Origin: PALG01 sp964495885
GTDB taxonomy: Bacteria > Bacteroidota > Bacteroidia > Flavobacteriales > Flavobacteriaceae
Reading direction: 5' to 3'
Length of the DNA stretch: 64,000 nt
Assembly: GCA_964495885.1 (NCBI GenBank)
Contig: CAZBWO010000009.1
Coordinates: 62,001 to 126,000, forward strand
In this document: in pieces, positions 7,663 through 16,533 of the stretch
Numbering within the stretch: the first letter of the stretch is position 1
How the letters are laid out: the number at the start of each line of letters is the position of its first letter
The notes under the pieces: generated by a model
Told to the model about the DNA's origin: nothing
What the model saw: only the letters and a program-made list of their open reading frames with translations
The model's database searches: none
Position numbers and translations under genes: made by a program

Positions 7663-8034
7663 TTACTCCACTCGATCAAAAGGAACATCGCTAATACCGG
7701 GTAGGCGTAGTTGTCCGTCTTCGGTAAAAGAAAAATCGGTTGTCACGGGCGTCCCGTTTAAATCCAAGGTAAGCTGGTCTTCGGTTTGGGTCCAATCAAA
7801 AGTGGAGGCACTTGAAATCCCCGTTCCATCGGTATGGTCTTCCCGAACGGTCTGCAACCCAGTGTTGTCTTCATAAAACACCAAGGTGAATTCAAAACTT
7901 TCCGAAGCATCATTCCGTAACCATTCCCCTATCAAGGAAGCAGTAGGGGAAGCCCCTTTATCATCTTCCTTACAGGAAAGTCCCGTAAATACAAGGAATA
8001 CCAATGCAATAATTTGTGCTTTTTGTAGCAACAT
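7663..8034 (-). CDS. Small lipoprotein, lipocalin-like fold suspected
   Basis: Starting at the ATG at 8034 gives 123 residues with a lipoprotein signal (VFLVFTGLSC, Cys at about 20). The mature part starts KEDDKG and then has SLIGEW, repeated T/D-rich beta strands and DGQLRLPG. This is the pattern of small 'lipocalin-like' lipoproteins common in Flavobacteria. The frame extends further upstream, but the -7 box at 8066-8073 falls inside that extension, which supports the ATG at 8034. Function unknown. Its stop lies 2 nt from the convergent GAF gene. Confidence 0.7.
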   Translation of the reverse strand: MLLQKAQIIALVFLVFTGLSCKEDDKGASPTASLIGEWLRNDASESFEFTLVFYEDNTGLQTVREDHTDGTGISSASTFDWTQTEDQLTLDLNGTPVTTDFSFTEDGQLRLPGISDVPFDRVE

Positions 8035-8065
8035 AAAAGAAATTGTGAGGTTTACGTATGCATCA

Positions 8066-8073
8066 CAAAGATA
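8066..8073 (-). promoter_or_regulatory. -7 box of the lipoprotein gene 7663-8034
   Basis: TATCTTTG on the minus strand is a full match to TAnnTTTG. It lies about 31 nt upstream of the chosen ATG and decides that start. The -33 element is weak. Confidence 0.55.
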
Positions 8074-8099
8074 CATTATTTATAAAAGGAAAGCTATTA

Positions 8100-8840
8100 T
8101 CATGCCAAGAGTTCATCAAATAACCGCTTGACCTGTACATCTCCAAACCCATAAATGCCCTCCCGCTGCTGAAACTCCCGAAAGACCCTTCCAAAGTCAT
8201 CACTACCCACTTCTTTGACAATCGCGCGTAAGGTTTCCTTGGGTCTTCCCAAAGTCCCCGAGCTAGGCTTTCGGGCAATATGGGCTTGTACCGCAGGTAG
8301 CAGGAAAGGGTAATGAGTTGCTTGGGCTTCCGCAATACGCAATAGGGTTTCCATATCCTCTAATTGATAGGCCTTCCATAATTGGGCAAATGGGGAAAGA
8401 TCAGGAAGGGGAATCTTCACTCTATAACAATCTTTCAATTCTTCCGTAGACAATCTTCCAAAACTATAAGGGGTAAAGGCTGGAGGGGATACTAAAAATA
8501 CTTCATAGCAAGCTTCCGAAGCATCAATCAACCAGCAGGCAAACCAAAAGTTCACCTGACAAAAAAGGTCCTCCTCAAACCAGAGACAAACGGTAGCACC
8601 AGCTTCCATTTGTCTGATTTTGGTAAACTCCCCAATCGCTTTTTCTTGATACCCTTCCTTGGTTTCGGCATGTTGCTGACCAAGAAATGCTATCCTATGG
8701 GCATAAAATTCCTCCAAGGTAGTTCCTCCCACAGGCCCATCTACCAAACACTCCCTTAAAACGATTCGTTCCCCTTCCAAGGGAGCAGGAAATTGCGCCA
8801 ATAAGGCATCGCCATTTAAAATATGGTAAGTAGAAGCCAT
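8100..8840 (-). CDS. DUF1835 domain-containing protein
   Basis: A 246-residue soluble protein opening with YHILNGDALLAQFP and IVLRECLVDGPV, the DUF1835 N-terminal signature. The C-terminal part has a short helical region (FREFQQREGIYGFGDVQVKRL). Molecular function is not established for the family. It begins 9 nt after the PLDc_N-type gene on the same strand, so the two are probably cotranscribed. Confidence 0.75.
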   Translation of the reverse strand: MASTYHILNGDALLAQFPAPLEGERIVLRECLVDGPVGGTTLEEFYAHRIAFLGQQHAETKEGYQEKAIGEFTKIRQMEAGATVCLWFEEDLFCQVNFWFACWLIDASEACYEVFLVSPPAFTPYSFGRLSTEELKDCYRVKIPLPDLSPFAQLWKAYQLEDMETLLRIAEAQATHYPFLLPAVQAHIARKPSSGTLGRPKETLRAIVKEVGSDDFGRVFREFQQREGIYGFGDVQVKRLFDELLA

Positions 8841-8849
8841 GGCAGATCC

Positions 8850-9062
8850 TTATGACGTAGAAGTCTCTTTACGTTGTTGGCGGCCAATCAAAAAATACAA
8901 TACTGCACCAAAAAAGTTGAGCATCAGTACTACGAGTAACCAAACCAATTTATCATTACCCTTAAATTCGCTTCTTAAAATATCCACTAAGGCAAAAATG
9001 GTAGGTAGGATTCCAGCCAATGCTAAGATTACCATCAAAATAACACTCCATGTTTCATTCAT
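8850..9062 (-). CDS. PLD-nuclease N-terminal-like two-helix membrane protein
   Basis: A 70-residue protein with two hydrophobic segments. LVDILRSEFKGNDKLVWLL followed by NFFGAVLYFLIGRQQRK is the classic stand-alone PLDc_N pattern, which is the membrane-anchor module of cardiolipin synthases occurring here alone. The C-terminus is Lys/Ser/Thr-rich. It is the first gene of a pair with the DUF1835 gene and has a well-formed promoter upstream. Confidence 0.8.
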   Translation of the reverse strand: MNETWSVILMVILALAGILPTIFALVDILRSEFKGNDKLVWLLVVLMLNFFGAVLYFLIGRQQRKETSTS

Positions 9063-9084
9063 AGGTAAATAATTTAAGTTCAGG

Positions 9085-9116
9085 AAAAGATAAGAAGTTA
9101 TCGTATTCGTGTCAAA
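9085..9116 (-). promoter_or_regulatory. Promoter of the PLDc_N-type gene
   Basis: On the minus strand a TTTG (-33, rc of 9113-9116) and TATCTTTT (-7, rc of 9085-9092, one mismatch to TAnnTTTG) are separated by 20 nt. Confidence 0.6.
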
Positions 9117-9152
9117 TCTACTTACGTATATGTAGGCCTCTTTTTAGAATTT

Positions 9153-10061
9153 CTAGGACTGATCTTTCCCAGAATGTACCTCTAAAGGCGGAATCTTCAC
9201 CAGTTCAAACGTAGCCGAAGCCAATACTACTTTCCCATTCGTTTCCTCTATTCTCTTCCCAATGGCTTCATTGAGTAAATGTTTGGTAAACCGCCTTTTT
9301 TTGTAATCTACAATATACCGAAGGTTAAACTGTATCCAATTGTCGGTCATGGTAATGGCAAGACTGGGATCTACCTGTGCATCTTCTATATAGTATTTTT
9401 CTACCACGCCCTTCCAATTGTCCATGGAATCCTTCACATATTGGGACAGGTTTTCCTGTGCAACCGAAATTACGATCTGCTTGGCCAATTCCACATCAGA
9501 CCCGTACCGAATGGGCAAGTTGAATTCATCCCAAACAAAGGGAAAGTCCTGCGAATAATTATATACAGGGCCTTTAAAAACAAACGCATTGCTCAATTTC
9601 ACAATCCTACCGGTATAGTTGTCACTAGACACCCACTCCCCAATCTCCATCATGGTGGTATAAATACTATCAATATCTATCACATCCCCCTTGATGCCAT
9701 GAATGGAAATACGGTCACCCGGTTTATAGACCCGTACAAAAAAGATGTAGAAGGAACCAGCGACACTTAAAATGAGTTCCTGAAGGGTGATGGTAATTCC
9801 CGCGGTAAGCAACCCTATGGCCAAACCAAAATCCTTGATGCTCCCGGTAAAATAGGTGATGGTAAGTACAATAATTAAAATATACCCCAAGACTTCAATT
9901 CCCTTTTGGGATTTGTACTTCAAGGAATTATCTGGAAGTCTTTTCTTGAGGATCCGCCGTACCCAAGCAATCATTACAAAAACAAGTACCACCCAAGCGA
10001 GGTATTTCAACACACTGCTTAGGATAGGATAGGTTTCAAACCAATGTTGTACGGTTTCCAT
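9153..10061 (-). CDS. MscS-family mechanosensitive ion channel
   Basis: A 302-residue membrane protein with three N-terminal helices. The third contains the Gly/Ala-rich pore-lining pattern GLAIGLLTAGITITLQELILS, followed by the beta domain start YKPGDRISIHGIKGDVIDID, the hallmark of MscS upper cytoplasmic domains. The C-terminal alpha/beta part runs to about residue 290. It should act as a tension-gated channel of the inner membrane protecting against osmotic downshock. It appears to be a single gene. Confidence 0.88.
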   Translation of the reverse strand: METVQHWFETYPILSSVLKYLAWVVLVFVMIAWVRRILKKRLPDNSLKYKSQKGIEVLGYILIIVLTITYFTGSIKDFGLAIGLLTAGITITLQELILSVAGSFYIFFVRVYKPGDRISIHGIKGDVIDIDSIYTTMMEIGEWVSSDNYTGRIVKLSNAFVFKGPVYNYSQDFPFVWDEFNLPIRYGSDVELAKQIVISVAQENLSQYVKDSMDNWKGVVEKYYIEDAQVDPSLAITMTDNWIQFNLRYIVDYKKRRFTKHLLNEAIGKRIEETNGKVVLASATFELVKIPPLEVHSGKDQS

Positions 10062-10191
10062 AACAAAGCTATCAATGAAAAACTCCCAACTTACCAGAGG
10101 AAATTCTGGGTTCTATGGCTCCTATAAAGATACGACTTTTTGAGGTCTCAATAATGCGCTAAATGCATCAAATAATCGCAACAGGTACACC

Positions 10192-11040
10192 TTAATCATT
10201 GGTAAGCCCTCGCAAGCTAGCCCATTCTGTCCAAGAGCCGTCATAGACCTTTTTACTTACGCCCCCCGCTACTTGATGGGCCAACATAATGATGCAGGCC
10301 GTCATTCCAGAGCCGCAACTAAACACCAAGTCTTGTTCCTCCCCACAACACTCCGAAAACAATTCCTGCAAGGCTTCCTTGTCCTTAAACCGCCCGTTTT
10401 CCAAGACCTGCTGATAGGGCAAATTCACCGAATGCGGTATATGTCCGCTTTGTAGGTTTTTCCGGGGTTCTTCGGAAATTCCTTTAAACCTACCTTCAGA
10501 CCGAGCGTCTACTACCATAAATTTAGGCTGCTGGCTGTTTTCCTGTACCTGCGGAAAGAGCACACACAATTCTTCTTGGTAGGATGCCTTAAAATTCCCA
10601 CGTTCATAAAAGCTAATCAAGCGTGCTTCCGTGGGATAGCCCGAAGCAATCCATTGTGGCAATCCGCCATCCAACACCACCACGTTCTCATGCCCCATCA
10701 CCTGAAACAACCACCACGCCCTTGCACTGGAATACACCCCTAGGTTGTCAAAGATCACTAATTTGGAATGCTGATTGATTCCCAACGCCTGACAAGCTGC
10801 TTCAAAACGTTCGGGGCGGGGAACGGTGTTAGGGAACTCACTTTCGGTATCGACAAACACCGACTTCAAATCGAAGGCGCGCGCCAAAGGAATGGTCGTA
10901 TTATGATGAACAGAGGTTTTCCCTCCAACGGTGCTTTCAACACTGGCATCCAGTAAAATGACATCAGGGTCTTTCAATTGGGCATAGACCCATTCCGCAG
11001 AAACAATGGGTTTAGAAGAAGACATTGAAGCGGTAGACAT
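10192..11040 (-). CDS. sseA: 3-mercaptopyruvate / thiosulfate sulfurtransferase (tandem rhodanese)
   Basis: From the ATG at 11040 the protein has 282 residues in two rhodanese domains. The inactive N-terminal one contains DASV, IFDNLGVYSSARAWW and GHENVVVLDGG. The active C-terminal one has VVDARSEGRF and the loop SCGSGMTA with catalytic Cys242. The CG-S-G-M/V-T loop favours mercaptopyruvate over thiosulfate as the sulfur donor (known for SseA-type enzymes). The frame continues upstream into the next gene without a likely start, so the ATG at 11040 was chosen; 11025 is an alternative. Confidence 0.85.
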   Translation of the reverse strand: MSTASMSSSKPIVSAEWVYAQLKDPDVILLDASVESTVGGKTSVHHNTTIPLARAFDLKSVFVDTESEFPNTVPRPERFEAACQALGINQHSKLVIFDNLGVYSSARAWWLFQVMGHENVVVLDGGLPQWIASGYPTEARLISFYERGNFKASYQEELCVLFPQVQENSQQPKFMVVDARSEGRFKGISEEPRKNLQSGHIPHSVNLPYQQVLENGRFKDKEALQELFSECCGEEQDLVFSCGSGMTACIIMLAHQVAGGVSKKVYDGSWTEWASLRGLTND

Positions 11041-11087
11041 GTAGCAGGTGTTTTGATGAATGAACCTTATAAAAGTACGGCATTTTT

Positions 11088-11477
11088 CTACAATCCAACA
11101 CGATTGGCAATCCATTCTACCAGCTCTTTGGCAGGGGCAGTAACCAAACATTCTTCACATCTGGAATAGGTCAACACACAGTCCAGCAGATCGGTAGCCA
11201 TATGCAATAACAAGCCAATGCCCAATACACGGAAAGGCCGTTTGAAAAAAAGCAGGAGCACATAGCCTCCCATGGCCACATAGTGATGCAACGGATGAAA
11301 GTTGATACTACATCGGTTGGCCTGAAACATAGGGTTTGCAAATACATGATCTAGATCTACCAACATGGTAGACAACAACAATAGGGAAACCCATTTCCAT
11401 TCCGATTTAAAAAACAGCCATGCGATCAATACCGGCAGCCCGAAATGCAAAAAATAGTGTACCGCTACCTGCATCAA
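11088..11477 (-). CDS. DUF6122-type integral membrane protein
   Basis: A 129-residue protein with about four hydrophobic segments and a His-rich pattern: HYFLHFGLP at the start, LVDLDHVFANP near residue 40, NFHPLHHY near 60 and HMATDLLDC near 90. The spaced His/Asp residues resemble metal-dependent membrane hydrolases (YdjM/LexA-regulated type), and the sequence fits what is called DUF6122. Its start overlaps the stop of the upstream membrane-protein gene by 4 nt (ATGA), so it is part of a tight operon with the CPBP protease. Function unknown. Confidence 0.65.
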   Translation of the reverse strand: MMQVAVHYFLHFGLPVLIAWLFFKSEWKWVSLLLLSTMLVDLDHVFANPMFQANRCSINFHPLHHYVAMGGYVLLLFFKRPFRVLGIGLLLHMATDLLDCVLTYSRCEECLVTAPAKELVEWIANRVGL

Positions 11478-12040
11478 GCGGAATTTTGAAAGGATGAACC
11501 CTTCCTGGTGTGCAACAATAGCAAACTAAAACCTACCAAGGTAAAACTATACCCAAACACCAACCGAAAAGGAACGGGTATCAAATGCCATAGAATCAAG
11601 GTGCCAATCAATACCAACCCTATCCCCCATTTTCCTTTAGGAAGGTACGTAAAGGACAACAGCAACAAGCCCACATTAAACACCTTAGAGCTTGAACCAA
11701 TACTTATAAACGGCTTCCAGATGGAAGGCACCTGGGAGATATGATTGGTGAACTCAATACGGGCTTCCTCTGTAGGGAAACTCCACCAAATAAAATCCAA
11801 TACACACATCCCAATATTGCAGGCGATGCCTATCACAGCCAAGGGAATCCCTATATAGCTCACCACCTTTTTAGGAAATGAAATCACCTGTGGCAATAAG
11901 AGCACGGCCCCCACCAGTAAAAACCAATGGGCAAAATCAATAGGCCGCTGCGCATAGACAAATTCCTGACCTTGAGCTAACAAAATCTGACCTATCAAGA
12001 AAAAGGCAAGGCCCGTTATAAAAAGGATACGGTAGGTCAT
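11474..12040 (-). CDS. Multi-pass membrane protein of unknown function
   Basis: A 188-residue protein with about six hydrophobic segments and no recognised motif. It overlaps the CPBP protease gene upstream by 4 nt and the DUF6122-type gene downstream by 4 nt, so the three are almost certainly cotranslated. The middle loop (FPTEEARIEFTNHISQVPS) is the only clearly soluble stretch. No family was recognised. Confidence 0.65.
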   Translation of the reverse strand: MTYRILFITGLAFFLIGQILLAQGQEFVYAQRPIDFAHWFLLVGAVLLLPQVISFPKKVVSYIGIPLAVIGIACNIGMCVLDFIWWSFPTEEARIEFTNHISQVPSIWKPFISIGSSSKVFNVGLLLLSFTYLPKGKWGIGLVLIGTLILWHLIPVPFRLVFGYSFTLVGFSLLLLHTRKGSSFQNSA

Positions 12041-13056
12041 GCTACGTCATTTTCGGGAGACGAATCGTGGTAAAGATGGTCATACGATTGCTTTTTCCAC
12101 ATTTTACCGTCGATGATACAAAATACAGCGAACAACACGCCTAAAATCAAATAGAACGTTGTAGATCTACCTGCAATTATGCTCGCATTATTGAACGCGG
12201 CATGTAAAATCACCACTACTAAAATTGAATAGTTGGATTTATTATAAAACCAAGTAAATACAATGGTAAGGGGTAGGGTCCAAGCAAATCTAGACAAAGA
12301 CAACATAAATCCTTCGGTGGTGTACACCCCATTGTAATACAAGGGAAGGTGCCAAAGGCTCCAAAAGAAAGAAATAATCAAGGCACTGATAAGCGGATTG
12401 TATTTTTTCTGTAACTCCTTTTGGAAAAAACCCCTCCAGCCAAATTCCTCATTGGAACCAACAAAAAGGAAGGTGGCAAAAAAGCCAATGAGCCAGGTCC
12501 ATTTTGGTCGTATTAGAAAATCTGAAGTAACATACCCAGCCACATCACCTACAAAATAACTAAGCAAATTAAGCGCGATGAAGATAAAAAAGGCCAATAC
12601 ATACCATTTCACTTGCTGTCTGTTAAATAAAAACGAGCGTAGGTAATTTTCTTTCAGCTTACGGTTCGTGGCATTACTCACGTTGAGCGCCAAAATAAAA
12701 AACACCACAAAAAACAATACATACGCAAAGACCCCTACCTGATCTATGGTAGGAATAGTACCTTGACCCCCTGTTGCATCCCCCCTCATCCATAAAAACA
12801 ATAGGAATACAATCCATGTAGCTACAAAAATGATAAAAAACAAGGGCTTGGAAGCAATCCTAAATGTGGCACCAGAGCGAATAACGGTAATGACATACCC
12901 GGCAATAAGAGGCCCGCAACTTCCAAGAAGACTTAATGCAAAATCAACATCCCTAGGTATTTCCACAAAAACCGGAAGAAACCAAAGGGAAAAAGTAATC
13001 AAAAAAGTGATGCCCAAAAAGCTTAAAATGGGATTGTTTGTAATAGCTGTTTTCAT
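12037..13056 (-). CDS. CPBP (CAAX/Abi) family intramembrane glutamic protease
   Basis: A 339-residue protein with about eight membrane helices. It carries the family motifs in order: NEEFGWRGFF (Glu203, Glu204, Arg208), SFFWSLWHLP (His236) and LHAAFNN (His285, Asn289). These form the buried active site of CAAX-prenyl-protease-like (Rce1/CPBP) enzymes. Bacterial members process or protect membrane peptides, or have no known substrate. It is the first gene of a three-gene overlapping operon of membrane proteins. Confidence 0.85.
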   Translation of the reverse strand: MKTAITNNPILSFLGITFLITFSLWFLPVFVEIPRDVDFALSLLGSCGPLIAGYVITVIRSGATFRIASKPLFFIIFVATWIVFLLFLWMRGDATGGQGTIPTIDQVGVFAYVLFFVVFFILALNVSNATNRKLKENYLRSFLFNRQQVKWYVLAFFIFIALNLLSYFVGDVAGYVTSDFLIRPKWTWLIGFFATFLFVGSNEEFGWRGFFQKELQKKYNPLISALIISFFWSLWHLPLYYNGVYTTEGFMLSLSRFAWTLPLTIVFTWFYNKSNYSILVVVILHAAFNNASIIAGRSTTFYLILGVLFAVFCIIDGKMWKKQSYDHLYHDSSPENDVA

Positions 13057-13094
13057 AATGTTTAGTTTTCTGTACCAATAGTAGTATCCACAAC

Positions 13095-13922
13095 TTATTC
13101 CTGCTTGGGTGCAAACAGTTGCTCAAAAGCATTATAGACCGCCAAATGCAAGGTGTCCCCATGATCCTGATGTTCAAAATACTTGAAATAGAGCTGGGTA
13201 TGTTCTGGTTGCGTCCCTTTGAGGGTTTCGTATAAATCCTTCGCAATACGTTCCATGACCTCCCCTTCCTTTCCAACGGCAATATAAATAGCTTTTGGAT
13301 TGGCATACGCCTTTCCCTTATACCCCAACAACGATTCATCATCCCACCACAAACTTGGGCTCACAATAATATAGTTATCAAATACCTCTGGGTGTTTCAA
13401 TAATATTTCCGTGGCTAGGAGTCCGCCCAGCGATTGCCCAATCACTGTTTTTTGGGACGTGGTACGGTAACGGCTCTCTACATAGGGTTGTACCTCTTCT
13501 TGTATAAATTGAATAAATACTTCGGAATGTCCCGAAGTAGGAAACTCCTCTTGGTCCAGTTGGTTATTGGACGGATATGTAAAATCCCGCTTTCGATCTA
13601 CATTGGCGATACCCACCACGATAGAAGGCGGCAACATATTGATCCACGAAAAGGAACCGAACTGCACCAAGCCCGAAATATGAATGAAATCCTCCTCCAT
13701 GGAACCGTCCAACACATAAATCACCGGATAGGTTGTTACTGCATCTTCCGAATACCCATACGGCAAATACACATTTAAAATTCTGGAGTCCTTCAACACC
13801 CTAGACTCCAACACTACTTCTTCGCCAATGGTAAGTGGGCTCACCTTGGCAGTGTTTTGTGCAAACAGCAGGACAGAAAACAAAAGGCTAAGCAATGTGA
13901 TGGTTATCTTTTGAAACTTCAT
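13095..13922 (-). CDS. Secreted esterase, esterase-D / siderophore-esterase type
   Basis: A 275-residue protein with a Sec signal peptide (cleavage after about LLFAQ). It has an alpha/beta-hydrolase core: YPVIYVLDG (about 65-73), the nucleophile elbow GQSLGG (Ser164), IIVSPSLWWDDE, and a final His in FEHQDHGDT. This order fits the putative esterase family (PF00756), which includes IroE/Fes-type enzymes and feruloyl esterases. The substrate cannot be read from the sequence, and no TonB receptor or siderophore gene is near. Confidence 0.8.
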   Translation of the reverse strand: MKFQKITITLLSLLFSVLLFAQNTAKVSPLTIGEEVVLESRVLKDSRILNVYLPYGYSEDAVTTYPVIYVLDGSMEEDFIHISGLVQFGSFSWINMLPPSIVVGIANVDRKRDFTYPSNNQLDQEEFPTSGHSEVFIQFIQEEVQPYVESRYRTTSQKTVIGQSLGGLLATEILLKHPEVFDNYIIVSPSLWWDDESLLGYKGKAYANPKAIYIAVGKEGEVMERIAKDLYETLKGTQPEHTQLYFKYFEHQDHGDTLHLAVYNAFEQLFAPKQE

Positions 13923-13966
13923 AGTACTATGGTATCGTTAGAAAAGCAGTTTTTTAAGGGCATGCT

Positions 13967-14050
13967 TTACTTCTTTTTCTTAAAGATACGGTAGAGGATA
14001 AAAATCCCCACAAAAAATCCAATAATAAAAATGAGAAAAGTATTATTCAT
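13967..14050 (-). CDS. 27-residue single-helix membrane microprotein
   Basis: An ATG at 14050 opens a 27-residue frame: MNNT, about 19 hydrophobic residues (FLIFIIGFFVGIFILYRIF) and a KKKK tail. This is a perfect short N-out/C-in membrane helix with a positive-inside end, so the composition is unlikely to be accidental. It sits between the esterase and the DUF3784 gene on the same strand. No family was recognised; similar tiny anchors are common and often unannotated. Confidence 0.5.
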   Translation of the reverse strand: MNNTFLIFIIGFFVGIFILYRIFKKKK

Positions 14051-14117
14051 AATTCCTATTTAAAAGATGAGACAAGTCTGGATGATGTAACCACCAAGGT
14101 GGAAGATAAGAACATGT

Positions 14118-14432
14118 TTATTCTTCAGGTTTCCGTTTGTATTTTTTGGAGTTGGTCACAATCAATAGATAGGGAATGCCCACCACAATGGAAGCCCAAA
14201 AGGCATAGTGTTCAATCATGGGGTTTTGGGTGTATTTGGCTAGCCCATATCCTGCAAAAATGAGCAATGCCATCCCAACCATGACATTAAAAAACACTTT
14301 GGCAATACCTTCTATATCATATTGTTCCTGTTGTTCCTTGGGCATGGTGTTATACCCCGCAATGAGAAAATACATTTTCCCATACCTAATCATGATTCCC
14401 AACACAATAAATATGATCGCGGTTATTATCAT
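14118..14432 (-). CDS. DUF3784 domain-containing membrane protein
   Basis: A 104-residue protein with three hydrophobic segments. The loop after helix 1, FLIAGYNTMPKEQQEQYD, is the recognisable DUF3784 signature. The C-terminus is a basic KKYKRKPEE tail. Function unknown. A perfect short inverted repeat (14450-14465) lies 17 nt upstream of its ATG. Confidence 0.75.
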   Translation of the reverse strand: MIITAIIFIVLGIMIRYGKMYFLIAGYNTMPKEQQEQYDIEGIAKVFFNVMVGMALLIFAGYGLAKYTQNPMIEHYAFWASIVVGIPYLLIVTNSKKYKRKPEE

Positions 14433-14449
14433 CTCTACTAAGGTTTAAG

Positions 14450-14465
14450 AGTGCATTTATGCACT
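14450..14465. promoter_or_regulatory. Perfect inverted repeat upstream of the DUF3784 gene
   Basis: AGTGCAT (14450-14456) and ATGCACT (14459-14465) are separated by two bases. There is no T-tract on the minus strand, so an operator site is a better guess than a terminator. Confidence 0.35.
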
Positions 14466-14533
14466 GAAAAGATACTTCTTTAAAGCAAGTTTAGCAAATA
14501 GCTACGCAGGATAGCATCTGTGGGGAAACCTCA

Positions 14534-14797
14534 CTATTTTTTCTTTTTAAGAACAAAACCAACTCCTAACACTACTGCCCCTATCACAAGCAGGAAAACG
14601 GCGCCGGCCCATTCTGCAAACCCTCCAAGCCCCGAATCACTTTTCCGAAGTTGTTCCAGTCCCTGATGATACCCTAACCAATAAATCCCACAGATGCATA
14701 ATACGAACCCAATAAAAAAAAGGAGGTTTGATATGGGCTTCTCTGGGAGGCTCATAATGTTCGAATGATAAGTCCAATTGGCAACATCTACACTCAT
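14534..14797 (-). CDS. Small two-helix membrane protein
   Basis: An 87-residue protein with two membrane helices (ISNLLFFIGFVLCICGIYWLG and AVFLLVIGAVVLGVGF) joined by a Ser/Gly-rich loop, ending KKKK. The ATG at 14797 overlaps the stop of the upstream oxidoreductase by 4 nt (ATGA), supporting translational coupling; 14755 is another possible start. No family was recognised. Confidence 0.6.
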   Translation of the reverse strand: MSVDVANWTYHSNIMSLPEKPISNLLFFIGFVLCICGIYWLGYHQGLEQLRKSDSGLGGFAEWAGAVFLLVIGAVVLGVGFVLKKKK

Positions 14798-15915
14798 TTT
14801 TTAAGCGCCACCGTTTGCTGCAACGTACTGCTCTCTATGGCGGCATCCAATATTTCCATGACAATCATGTTGTTTTCCAACGAAGAAAGGTCATAGTCCA
14901 CTGCGGTAATTTCCCCATTAATCATCGCGGCAAAATACACAAACGGGTCATTGTAGGGCGATTCCAGTTCGGGCAAGGTTTCCTGTTCTTCCGTAAACGT
15001 ATCATAGCCTGTGGCCATACGCACCCTTACATCATGCCGGTTATCGGCGTAGATAGCCCCCTTGAGTCCGTAGATTTCCATATCCTTCCTTCCTATGGGC
15101 CAATTCCAGGAGGCATGGATCACCCCTACCGTACCATCTTCATAGGTTAAAAGTAGTATTGCCTCATCATCTACCTTGGGATTGTTTTCGGGTTGCTGTT
15201 GCAGGGTGATGGCCGTAACATGGGTAGGCTTTTGGCCTTCCTTCATCCACGTTAGTAGGTTCGCCCCATAACAGCCAAAATCGGTAATCGCCCCACCCCC
15301 ATTCAGCACGGGGTCTGTTAACCATTCCAAAAACTCTTTATCTACGTCTATTTTTTTGGGCCCTTTATGTCCATAGCGCAACACCACTTTCCGAAGATCC
15401 CCAATCACGGTATCCTGCTTTACTAGTTCAAACGCCTTATGATTGGTGGGGTACCACGTGGTTTCATAATTGGTGAGGAGGTGAATCCCATACTGTTGGG
15501 CAAGCGACTTCATTTTTTGGGCATGCGCCAAACTTACGGCCAAGGGCTTTTCCACCATCACGTGTATGCCCGCGGGTGCACAAATTTCCACTATGCGTAG
15601 GTGGTCATAGATGGTCCCAAAGGCAGTAACCCCTGTGGGTTGTTTCGCGGCAATCATTTCTTCCAGCGTATCATACACCATGTCCATGGAAAATGCATAC
15701 TGATCTGCATACCGCTTCGCCAAGGCCTTGTTGGGCTCCACAATGCCCACAATTTCAAATTCCTTTTGGGTGGCACTGTTAAAGATCCAATGCACATGGG
15801 TATGGGTTAACCCCACCACCCCAAGCTTTACCGGTGCCTCTTGCCCATACACCGAAGTAAAAAACAGCGGGACAACCCCCAACAATAACAAGGTATGTTT
15901 TATCATGACATTCAT
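14794..15915 (-). CDS. Exported Gfo/Idh/MocA-family oxidoreductase
   Basis: A 373-residue protein with an N-terminal signal peptide (LLLLGVVPLFFTSVYGQ) followed by the Rossmann strand LGVVGLTHTHV. It has the family motif VEKPLAV (Lys near residue 123) and GGGAITDFGCYGANLL, as in dehydrogenases that use NAD(P) and act on sugars or inositols. The signal peptide suggests a periplasmic enzyme with tightly bound cofactor, like glucose-fructose oxidoreductase. It overlaps the GNAT gene by 1 nt (TAATG) and the small membrane gene by 4 nt. Confidence 0.82.
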   Translation of the reverse strand: MNVMIKHTLLLLGVVPLFFTSVYGQEAPVKLGVVGLTHTHVHWIFNSATQKEFEIVGIVEPNKALAKRYADQYAFSMDMVYDTLEEMIAAKQPTGVTAFGTIYDHLRIVEICAPAGIHVMVEKPLAVSLAHAQKMKSLAQQYGIHLLTNYETTWYPTNHKAFELVKQDTVIGDLRKVVLRYGHKGPKKIDVDKEFLEWLTDPVLNGGGAITDFGCYGANLLTWMKEGQKPTHVTAITLQQQPENNPKVDDEAILLLTYEDGTVGVIHASWNWPIGRKDMEIYGLKGAIYADNRHDVRVRMATGYDTFTEEQETLPELESPYNDPFVYFAAMINGEITAVDYDLSSLENNMIVMEILDAAIESSTLQQTVALKK

Positions 15916-16463
15916 TATTTAAATTTTTGGAACATCTGTATTTTATCGATAGCCTCATCCCCTTCCTTAAAAAAACCTGGAATACTACCAGACACCGTAA
16001 ACCCTGCGTTTTTATACAATTGAAAGCCCAAGGCGTTGGTAGCGTAGACATCAAGCCACACCAGTTCAATGCCCGACTCCCACCTGGCCCAGTCCAAGCT
16101 GTGTTGAATGAGTAGTTTTCCCACGCCCTGATTTCGCCACTGTTCATGAATACCCATCCCCAACATAGCGGTGTGATACATCTTAGACCGTTTACTGCCG
16201 GTTAAATCAATATTTCCTATGAGCTGCCCCTCGTGTTCGGCCACCAAAAAAATACTGTTATCACTGTCTGCATAGTCTTTGATGAGTTGGGTTTCCTTAG
16301 CTAGGTCATCAGGATACTCCTCCAGCAACATAGGGAGCGTGGTGGTGTTTGTAAGATACCCCCTTTTTAAATCCAAAATGGCCTGCGCATCCTCCACACC
16401 CGCCATACGGATAAGCAGCTGCTTTCCAGTTTTCGTGTGACAATGCTTGGGAGTAAATTTCAT
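15915..16463 (-). CDS. GNAT-family N-acetyltransferase
   Basis: A 182-residue protein with the GNAT core: LVAEHEGQLIGNIDL, then the acetyl-CoA loop WRNQGVGKLLIQ (Q/R-x-x-G-x-G), then WLDVYATNALGFQLYKNAGF near the C-terminus. The order and length resemble protein or small-molecule acetyltransferases related to RimI. The acceptor is unknown. It is the first gene of a three-gene set with the oxidoreductase and the small membrane protein. Confidence 0.85.
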   Translation of the reverse strand: MKFTPKHCHTKTGKQLLIRMAGVEDAQAILDLKRGYLTNTTTLPMLLEEYPDDLAKETQLIKDYADSDNSIFLVAEHEGQLIGNIDLTGSKRSKMYHTAMLGMGIHEQWRNQGVGKLLIQHSLDWARWESGIELVWLDVYATNALGFQLYKNAGFTVSGSIPGFFKEGDEAIDKIQMFQKFK

Positions 16464-16533
16464 GGATATGGGTCTCTTTTTTCAAGGGGTTCGGAGAGAT
16501 AAATACAGTAAAGACTTTAATATAAAATCAGTC

